Shown: positions 1-5,388 of the stretch, in pieces
How the letters are laid out: every line of letters begins with the position of its first letter
How positions within the stretch are numbered: the first letter of the stretch is position 1
From: Planctomycetales bacterium
GTDB taxonomy: Bacteria > 4484-113 > JAFGCY01
Assembly (NCBI GenBank): GCA_024645305.1
Contig: JAHEFU010000085.1
Coordinates: 1-10,000 of the forward strand
Direction of reading: 5' to 3'
DNA: 10,000 bases
Made by a program: the position numbers and the translations under genes
Notes under the pieces: model-generated
Seen by the model: the letters and a program-made list of their open reading frames with translations, nothing else
Told to the model about the DNA's origin: nothing
The model's database searches: none

Positions 1-543
1 CCCTTGTTCCACAAGCATGCGCTCCGCTTCATCATAGGCGGCTATGGCCTCTTCAAAGCGTCCCGTCGCGGAGCAGCCAACTCCGATCATATTGAGGATG
101 CCGGAATGAACGGTCTGGCCCTGCTCCCTGCATAGATCGAGTGCTTCCTGCGTCAGGGCCAGTCCCTGTTCATACTGGCCCATCGCGGTCTTGGAAATGC
201 CGCGGATGCGGGCTATCTCCCAGGAGCGCGGCAGACCAGCTGCACTGATAAGCTGTTCGGCCTCATCGCAGGCTTCCTCACAATCCTTTACCCTGTCCAT
301 GCGGTGAAACAGGAAGGCACGCACGCTGGCAACCTCTCCGCTGTCTCGCAGGCCTTGCTCCGCGATCAGGCCGGCAGCCTCATCACATGCAGCAAGGGCC
401 TCATCCATCCGCCCGAGTTTCTCAAGGCAGCGTCCGCGCTCAAGCACCAAAGCGGGGTCGCCTGGCAGGCTATTCGCCTGGCGTTGTCTTTCAGCCGTAA
501 TCGCAGTCTCCAGGTCCTGCTGCGCGGGAGTTATCGTGTCCAC
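1..543 (-). CDS. TPR-repeat protein, 3' end outside the window (paralogue of the adjacent TPR-TIR protein)
   Basis: I translated this frame by hand: 181 uninterrupted codons from a GTG at 543 to the window edge, so the C-terminus is missing. The visible part is helical TPR-type sequence in 39-residue units, with loops EQGLRDSGE, AAGLPRSWE and EQGQTVHSG followed by helices such as GRFEEAIAAYDEAERMLVEQG cut at the edge. Period and motif match the neighbouring TPR-TIR gene, so the two are tandem paralogues. The GTG start is supported by comparison: both genes begin with the same nine bases, GTGGACACG (V/M-D-T), after CCC, and an in-frame TGA lies about ten codons upstream here. There is no Shine-Dalgarno; a -10-like hexamer sits 7 bases before the start. 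TPR arrays usually mediate protein-protein contacts. By analogy the lost C-terminus may carry a TIR domain, but that is inference. A role in sensing or scaffolding is plausible; the exact function is unknown. Confidence 0.85.
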   Translation of the reverse strand, partial: MDTITPAQQDLETAITAERQRQANSLPGDPALVLERGRCLEKLGRMDEALAACDEAAGLIAEQGLRDSGEVASVRAFLFHRMDRVKDCEEACDEAEQLISAAGLPRSWEIARIRGISKTAMGQYEQGLALTQEALDLCREQGQTVHSGILNMIGVGCSATGRFEEAIAAYDEAERMLVEQG

Positions 544-550
544 GGGAGCA

Positions 551-580
551 ATGTTAGCAGAAATCAGTATTCACTGACCA
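551..580 (-). promoter_or_regulatory. Putative promoter of the partial TPR gene
   Basis: Read on the minus strand, TGGTCA (575-580) and TAACAT (551-556) are 18 bases apart. The -10 is preceded by TGC, giving an extended -10. The hexamer ends 7 bases before the GTG at 543, so transcription would start almost at the codon. It lies in the 51-base gap after the TPR-TIR gene, so this gene may be transcribed on its own as well as by readthrough. Each hexamer matches consensus at only 4 of 6 positions. Confidence 0.4.
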
Positions 581-594
581 CTGCATGCTGATCA

Positions 595-2271
595 CTACTC
601 CCCCATCCACTTCAGCAGTTTGTCAATGAAGGCTGTGTAGAACTCGCTGGAATGCGACATGGCATTGATGCCGCAGATGTCGCAGATGTCCTCCGGCAGC
701 ACGGCGGATGCAGGCCAGCTGAAGCCTTCCATCTTGACCGGGATGATGTGCGTGCCAAAGTGCAGTGCGGTGGCAATCTCCTGCCTGACAACGTCACCGT
801 CGAAACTGCAGCACCTGTCAAAGAAGTCCGGTGTCAGCAGGATCACCATATGCCGGCTGTAGCGAATCGCCTCAAGCAGGGCAGCCTCGAAGCGTCCGCT
901 GGACAGGCCGTCCTGGTCACGGAAGACCGTCTTGCCATGCAGCTCCATATGGGCCTGCAACAGCATGGAATGTGGTTGGCCCGGATCGCGCCGGTAGCAG
1001 ATGAAGACATCATGCTTCTTCTCGTTGTCAGGCACAGGCTGGACGGCCTGTGGCTGGCTGGCAAGCTGCTCGGCCACCAGCTTCTCCGGCTTTGGCGACA
1101 TCCAGTCCCGCAGCGTTTCCTTCACGAAGCCCGGCTGCTTGATTCCCCTTTCCCCGCACAGCACGATGGAGCGGTAGGCTTCATCTATGGCCTCAGCATG
1201 ATGGCCGGCCTCGTACATGGTGATTGCGCGGTCAAAATATAGACTCCAGTTTTCCGCAATGCCCTGCTCCTGCTGCATCCGTTCGGATTCGGCAAAAGCG
1301 GCCAGGGCAGCTTCATACTGGCCCAGTTTGCCAAGTGCCGCAGCCCGCTTGCTGATGATGCCCGGCCAGACAGGCAGGCCCTGCTCTATGAACTGGCGCT
1401 CTGAATCTGCGAAAGCCGCCAGAGCTTTCTCAAACTGGCCCTGTTTGTGGAACACTATTCCGCGGCTGCCTGCAATACCCGGGTACACGGGCAGACCCTG
1501 CTCCACGAACAGGCGCTCAGCTTCTGCAAAACATTCCAGTGCTTCCTCATAACGGCCCAGCGATTGAAAAACGTTTCCACGGCTCTGAACCATGCCTGGA
1601 TGTAATGGCAGATCCTGCTCCCTGTGCAGGCGTTCCGATTCCGCATATGCAGCCAGGGCCTCCTCATAACGGCCCAATGGTGAGAGAATCATGCCGCGGT
1701 TGGCAGCAATTCCCGGGAACACAGGCAGGCCCTGTTCCCTGTGCAGGCGTTCTGATTCCGCATAGGCGGCCAGAGCAGCTTGATACTGGCCCAGCATCAG
1801 GAAAACGTTGCCACGGCTGTTGGCAATGGTTGGCTGCACAGGCAGACCCTGCTCCACGTGCAGGCGCTCCGCCTCAGCATAAGCAGCCAGGGCTTCCTGA
1901 AAACGACCCTGCAACCGGTAAATGTTGCCGCGGTTAAGTGCTACGCCCGGGAAGACCGGCAGACCCTGCTCCCTGCAGAGCTGCTCAGCCCTTTCACTGG
2001 CGGCCAGTGATTTATCCAGGCGACCCAGCTGCGCGAAATTTGCAGCCAGCAGCACCTGAAACGGTACTCCTTCCATGCTGTCGTTTTCGGTATGGATGGC
2101 CTGGATTTCCTCACATACCGCCAGGGATTCGCTGAAGTGCCGCATTTCACTGAGAAGTTCCGCGCGGCGCAGCAGCAGCTTAACGTCCACTGCCTGCCCG
2201 GCATCGCGCAGCTTCTGCTCGCTTACGAGTACCTGTTCCAGTTCCTCCTGGGGTGTGAGGGGCGTGTCCAC
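595..2271 (-). CDS. TPR-TIR protein (TPR array with C-terminal TIR domain)
   Basis: The 558-residue protein has a TPR array (about residues 20-375), a short linker, and a TIR domain (about 419-557). Six consecutive units of exactly 39 residues (101-334) each open with EQGLPV.PG or a close variant. The TIR domain shows DVFICYRRD (421-429), VFRDQDGLSSGRFEAALLEA (449-468), VILLTPDFFDRC and VVRQEIATALHFG. E498 in RQEI is where NAD-consuming TIR enzymes carry their catalytic Glu, although the usual DWVR is DVVR here. Known for the family: bacterial TIRs can cleave NAD+ or make cyclic ADP-ribose signals. Inferred: the TPR array senses a trigger or partner and the TIR makes a signal read by the divergent SLOG membrane protein. 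The GTG start is shared with the downstream paralogue; no Shine-Dalgarno is seen. A pure adaptor role for the TIR remains possible. The domain call is firm, the enzyme activity is not. Confidence 0.9.
   Translation of the reverse strand: MDTPLTPQEELEQVLVSEQKLRDAGQAVDVKLLLRRAELLSEMRHFSESLAVCEEIQAIHTENDSMEGVPFQVLLAANFAQLGRLDKSLAASERAEQLCREQGLPVFPGVALNRGNIYRLQGRFQEALAAYAEAERLHVEQGLPVQPTIANSRGNVFLMLGQYQAALAAYAESERLHREQGLPVFPGIAANRGMILSPLGRYEEALAAYAESERLHREQDLPLHPGMVQSRGNVFQSLGRYEEALECFAEAERLFVEQGLPVYPGIAGSRGIVFHKQGQFEKALAAFADSERQFIEQGLPVWPGIISKRAAALGKLGQYEAALAAFAESERMQQEQGIAENWSLYFDRAITMYEAGHHAEAIDEAYRSIVLCGERGIKQPGFVKETLRDWMSPKPEKLVAEQLASQPQAVQPVPDNEKKHDVFICYRRDPGQPHSMLLQAHMELHGKTVFRDQDGLSSGRFEAALLEAIRYSRHMVILLTPDFFDRCCSFDGDVVRQEIATALHFGTHIIPVKMEGFSWPASAVLPEDICDICGINAMSHSSEFYTAFIDKLLKWMGE
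1270..1971 (-). repeat. Six in-frame 117-bp coding repeats (39-residue TPR units)
   Basis: Six units of 117 bp encode residues 101-334 of the TPR-TIR protein. Each begins with an EQGLPV.PG loop, at residues 101, 140, 179, 218, 257 and 296, so the spacing is exactly 39 with no indels. The nucleotide copies are also recognisably similar: the reverse complement of the loop, of the type GGCAGGCCCTGCTC, recurs. This suggests internal duplication or gene conversion. Diverged 39-residue units occur on either side, around 23-100 and after 335. Thirty-nine is longer than the canonical 34-residue TPR. Confidence 0.85.
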
Positions 2272-2275
2272 GGGA

Positions 2276-2303
2276 ATAGTATTGCATGTCCCCGGTTTGT
2301 CAA
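2276..2303 (-). promoter_or_regulatory. Putative promoter of the TPR-TIR gene
   Basis: Read on the minus strand, a perfect -35 TTGACA (2298-2303) is followed 16 bases later by TACTAT (2276-2281, 4 of 6 matches). The -10 ends 4 bases before the GTG at 2271 and there is no room for a leader or Shine-Dalgarno. It lies in the 69-base gap shared with the divergent SLOG gene, so the two could be co-regulated. Confidence 0.55.
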
Positions 2304-2328
2304 ATTGCGCCCATCACCCGCCTGCGGC

Positions 2329-2334
2329 TATTGT
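2329..2334 (+). promoter_or_regulatory. Possible -10 element of the SLOG membrane gene
   Basis: TATTGT (4 of 6 matches to consensus) ends 6 bases before the ATG at 2341. No convincing -35 is found at 16-18 bases and there is no Shine-Dalgarno. The call rests mainly on the same arrangement at neighbouring genes, so it is weak. Confidence 0.25.
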
Positions 2335-2340
2335 TATGCG

Positions 2341-4092
2341 ATGCCGGAACTTGCCCTGCAGCTGGGGACCGTCCCGATCGTGATCGGCGTGACGGGTCAT
2401 CGCCACATTGATCCTGAGATAATGGATGATGTGCGGTCGGTCGTGCGCCAGGCACTCAGGGACATACTAGCTGCGCATCCGCATTGCCCCATAGTGCTGC
2501 TGACGGCTCTCGCTGAAGGCGCGGACCGACTGGTGGCAGAGGTCGGGCTGGAGATGGAGAGGGTCCAGGTGGTGGCTCCCCTGCCGATGGCGCTTGATGA
2601 GTACCGCAGGGACTTCACGGAGCCGCAGGCCCTGCAGGAATTCGAGGCTCTGCTGGGCCGGGTGAACCACTGGTTCGAGTTGCCGATGCAGCAGGACGAT
2701 CGCCTGCTGGACCCGCGCAATGAGCAGCAGCGGCCGCTGTGTTACCGGGCGCTGGCCGAATACATCGCGCGATACAGCCACTATGCCATCGCCCTGTGGG
2801 ACGGTGAGCCCTCGCGCGGTGGCGGCAGTACGGCGGAACTTGTCAACATCGTGCTGCATGGCACGCCTACACCGGGGGATACCCGGGGCAGCATCCAGGA
2901 GCCGGCCAGCGCAGGACCCGTTATCCATATCCTGACACCGCGCCATGGCGAAGGCAAGCCGGCACCCGCGGAACTGAAGATGCTCTATCCCGACAGGGAC
3001 CGTGACGACGCTGATGAAGCCCGCAGTTACAGCTCCACACTGGAAATCATTGATCTGTACAACCGGGACGTGCATGATCTCTGGCAGAGGATCAGTCCGG
3101 TGCTGCAGGAGCGTAGCAACGCGCTGAAGTGCCCGGATGTCCTGCAGGCTGACCAGCAACTGGCAGATCTGCGCACCCGTTTCGCCATCGCGGATTACAT
3201 GGCGGTGCACTTCAAGAAGCTGCACGTCACGGACCTCGTCTGGCTGCTGATCCTCTCGGGCATCGGCTACACCTGCCTGGAACTCTACGACGAGGTCTTC
3301 TCTGCTTATACATGGGGCAGCATCGTGCTGCTGGGATTCCCGCTGGCGCTGCTGCTGGCCTGGCTGCGCCTGCGCAACAGCCGGCTGTGGCACGCCAAGT
3401 ACCTCAACTACCGGGCCCTGGCGGAGGGGATCCGCATCCAGTACTTCTGGGACATTGCCAACATCCCCGAGGAAGTGCACGACTACTACCTGAACAAGCA
3501 CCAGTCCGAACTGCGCTGGATCCGCTGGGCGATGCAGGCCTGGCAGGTCCCGCGGGAAGGCCGCGACGTCCTGCCCACGGAGATCCGGCAGGATGAGCTG
3601 CGGCACCGGCTGGAATTCGTGCATCGCACCTGGGTGTTCAACCAGAGCAAGTACTTTGCCAGCCGCGCCACGGGCAAGGCCCGGGATGCGCGCAAGCTGG
3701 ACCGCTGGCGGCTCGGGCTGTTCAGCCTGGCAGTGCTGGGCACGATCCTGCTGATCATCGTGCACTCGCTGCTGTTCCAGCTGCAGGTGGAGCAGTCCCA
3801 GGCCTCCACGATCCAGAGCCGCTTCATCCTCGTGCTGGCGCTGCTGTTCGTGGCGGGCGGGATGCTCTCACACCACGCTGACAAGATGTCCTATTCAGAC
3901 GAGCAGATCCAGTATGGCAAGGCACATGACATCTTCCGCGAGGGCAGTCGCCAGATGGACAGGCTGCTGAGTGCGGGGGAGCTTGGCAAGGTGCAGCGCC
4001 TGATCCGCGAGATCGGCATCGAAAGCCTGCAGGAGAATGGCGACTGGGTCAAGCTGCACAGCCTCAAGCCGCCGGACCTGCCGGCGAGCTAG
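2341..4092 (+). CDS. SLOG-domain protein with four predicted transmembrane helices (candidate nucleotide-gated membrane effector)
   Basis: The 583-residue protein starts with a Rossmann-like SLOG-type domain: VIGVTGHRHI (14-23), LLTALAEGADRLVAE (53-67), and AIALWDG (149-155) followed by a Gly-rich turn and STAELV. These match the usual nucleotide-binding loops of SLOG relatives. The C-terminal half has hydrophobic stretches at about 299-315, 324-344, 460-480 and 495-511. Between the pairs is LNYRALAEGIRIQYFW (355-370), then HQSELRWIRWAM, resembling soluble segments of SLOG-associated membrane (SLATT/DUF4231-like) modules. Known: SLOG domains in Thoeris bind TIR-made cyclic ADP-ribose signals. 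Inferred: a signal made by the divergent TPR-TIR protein is sensed here and alters membrane permeability. I chose ATG 2341 because the frame upstream of it is antisense to the TPR-TIR gene and the conserved domain begins at once. The stop overlaps that of the convergent exchanger. Specific ligand and function are unproven. Confidence 0.85.
   Translation: MPELALQLGTVPIVIGVTGHRHIDPEIMDDVRSVVRQALRDILAAHPHCPIVLLTALAEGADRLVAEVGLEMERVQVVAPLPMALDEYRRDFTEPQALQEFEALLGRVNHWFELPMQQDDRLLDPRNEQQRPLCYRALAEYIARYSHYAIALWDGEPSRGGGSTAELVNIVLHGTPTPGDTRGSIQEPASAGPVIHILTPRHGEGKPAPAELKMLYPDRDRDDADEARSYSSTLEIIDLYNRDVHDLWQRISPVLQERSNALKCPDVLQADQQLADLRTRFAIADYMAVHFKKLHVTDLVWLLILSGIGYTCLELYDEVFSAYTWGSIVLLGFPLALLLAWLRLRNSRLWHAKYLNYRALAEGIRIQYFWDIANIPEEVHDYYLNKHQSELRWIRWAMQAWQVPREGRDVLPTEIRQDELRHRLEFVHRTWVFNQSKYFASRATGKARDARKLDRWRLGLFSLAVLGTILLIIVHSLLFQLQVEQSQASTIQSRFILVLALLFVAGGMLSHHADKMSYSDEQIQYGKAHDIFREGSRQMDRLLSAGELGKVQRLIREIGIESLQENGDWVKLHSLKPPDLPAS
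4089..4092. other. Shared CTAG: overlapping stop codons of two convergent genes
   Basis: The palindrome CTAG supplies TAG on the plus strand (4090-4092) for the SLOG membrane gene and TAG on the minus strand (4089-4091) for the exchanger. No intergenic space and no hairpin with a T-run is present, so each transcript probably runs into the other gene and forms antisense RNA. Confidence 0.95.
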
Positions 4093-5234
4093 TGCCCGCC
4101 GCCGTTGAGGATCTGTTCCGGTACATCCAGGTGGATACTGCCGTTGATGTGCAGCCAGATGATCAGGATGTAGGCAACATAGAGGCCGCCCGCCAGCAGC
4201 AGGAGGCCGGGCTGGACCTTGCCGGTGCGCCGCAGTCCGATGTAGACGAGCAGGGCACCCAGCAGGCCGAGGATGCTGCCGATGAATGCCGGCGAGGTCG
4301 GCCCGAGGTCCCAGTCGAGGAACCACAGGCCGATGGCAACCGGGAAGGTGCTCTGGAACACCAGGGCCCCGCTGATGTTGCCCAGCGCCAGCGTGTCCTT
4401 GCCCCGGCTGATCCACAGCACACTGTTGAACTTCTCCGGCAGCTCCGTAGCCACGGGGGTGATCAGCAGGGCGAGGATCAGCGGGTCGATCCCGAAGGCC
4501 AGCGCCAGCGGGCTGAGGTGCTCCACGAACATGTGGGCCCCGAAGAACATCATCATCAGTGCTCCCACGAGCTGCAACACGATGAACCTCTTCTGCGGCT
4601 CGTTCTTCGGACCGAGGTACCAGCGCGTCAGCCACAGGGGATGCAGCTCCTCATGCGAAGAGAGGTCGTTGCCCACCGTATTGTCAACTTCCTGCTCACC
4701 GAGGCGGAACATCTGCGTGACGTAATAGAAGTACAGGACGATGGTTGACAGACCGACACCCGCCGTGACCCAGTAGGGCAGGTGGAAGTAATGGTTGACA
4801 AGCCCCATGCCGACGCCGATCGAGAAGGCCACCAGGAAGAACTCAATGTCAGTGCGGAACACGCGGGGGTTGGCAGTGAACTCCTGCTGGCGGGTCTGCT
4901 TGCGGCGGGCCAGATTGTAGGTCAGGCCGACGATGAAGAACGCCAGGGTGGCCAGCATGAAGGGCGCGCCGATGATGGCACCCATGCCGATGGACTGGGC
5001 CTCGCTCTGCGGGGTGTGCAGCGTGTCGTTGGCCAGGTCCTTGGCAATCGCCACAACCGGGATGATGGTCTCGGGCATGGCAGTGCCGACCGCCGCGAGG
5101 ATGCTGCCGACAACTCCGCTGTCCAGGCGCAGGCGGACACCCAGCCACTCCACGGCATTCGTGAAGATCTCTGCAGCGAGCAGGATCAGAGCAAGGCTAA
5201 GGAGGGTCAGCGCAAGGTCGGAGCCCAGTAACAT
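4089..5234 (-). CDS. Sodium/calcium exchanger-family (CaCA) membrane antiporter
   Basis: The 381-residue integral membrane protein has two related hydrophobic halves separated by a polar loop (about 173-215), the usual CaCA layout of inverted repeats. The first alpha-repeat is GSILAAVGTAMPETIIPVVA (43-62) and the second LALLITPVATELPEKFNSV (253-271). Glu55 and Glu267 fall where cation-coordinating acids lie. The canonical GSN turns read GAIIGAPF and GNISGALVF, a variant with the Asn missing, so the ion is uncertain. Function by family: exchange of Ca2+ or another cation against Na+ or H+ across the cytoplasmic membrane. I chose ATG 5234 because the first helix follows directly and a perfect TATAAT lies just upstream; the open frame reaches 5618 but that part is low-complexity and antisense to the kinase gene. 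It diverges from the acyl kinase fusion over 154 bases, with no functional link evident. Confidence 0.85.
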   Translation of the reverse strand: MLLGSDLALTLLSLALILLAAEIFTNAVEWLGVRLRLDSGVVGSILAAVGTAMPETIIPVVAIAKDLANDTLHTPQSEAQSIGMGAIIGAPFMLATLAFFIVGLTYNLARRKQTRQQEFTANPRVFRTDIEFFLVAFSIGVGMGLVNHYFHLPYWVTAGVGLSTIVLYFYYVTQMFRLGEQEVDNTVGNDLSSHEELHPLWLTRWYLGPKNEPQKRFIVLQLVGALMMMFFGAHMFVEHLSPLALAFGIDPLILALLITPVATELPEKFNSVLWISRGKDTLALGNISGALVFQSTFPVAIGLWFLDWDLGPTSPAFIGSILGLLGALLVYIGLRRTGKVQPGLLLLAGGLYVAYILIIWLHINGSIHLDVPEQILNGGGH

Positions 5235-5243
5235 GACCCGGTT

Positions 5244-5249
5244 ATTATA
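5244..5249 (-). promoter_or_regulatory. -10 element of the exchanger gene
   Basis: A perfect TATAAT on the minus strand ends 9 bases before the ATG at 5234. No good -35 stands at 16-18 bases and no Shine-Dalgarno separates it from the start, so the mRNA would have a leader of about two bases or none. Confidence 0.5.
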
Positions 5250-5296
5250 GTTCCCGCTCGCAGCCCGGACTGCCTTGTGCAGTGGCCCGGCCCCAC

Positions 5297-5318
5297 GCTG
5301 CGCAGACCGGCTGCGCAG
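5297..5318. repeat. Direct repeat of a palindromic 8-mer upstream of the acyl kinase fusion
   Basis: GCTGCGCAG occurs at 5297-5305 and again at 5310-5318, 13 bases apart; the CTGCGCAG core is a perfect palindrome. It lies in the divergent region between the exchanger and the kinase fusion. It could be a regulator site, but in such GC-rich sequence chance is not excluded. Confidence 0.35.
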
Positions 5319-5354
5319 GCATGCTGCCAGCCACCGGGGCATGGCGCTATCCGG

Positions 5355-5380
5355 CCGGCGCCTTCCGCCGGTGCTACACT
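5355..5380 (+). promoter_or_regulatory. Possible promoter and inverted repeat before the acyl kinase fusion
   Basis: An extended -10, TGCTACACT (hexamer 5375-5380, 4 of 6 matches), ends 8 bases before the ATG at 5389. Just upstream is an inverted repeat, CCGGCG (5355-5360) and CGCCGG (5366-5371) around a 5-base loop, close to where a -35 would lie; it might be an operator. No consensus -35 or Shine-Dalgarno is seen. Confidence 0.35.
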
Positions 5381-5388
5381 CAGCCCTG

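Noticed and set aside
1270..1971. Regular repeats considered as a CRISPR array or minisatellite
   Set aside because: Period is 117 bp with no unique spacers, and the repeats are in frame within a TPR protein.
2092..2340. N-terminal extension of the SLOG membrane gene in the same open frame
   Set aside because: It overlaps the start of the TPR-TIR gene in antisense and its promoter, and the conserved SLOG sequence begins just after ATG 2341.
2467..3765. 432-codon open frame antisense to the SLOG membrane gene
   Set aside because: No recognisable motifs; a shadow frame typical of GC-rich coding DNA, whereas the plus strand has clear domains.
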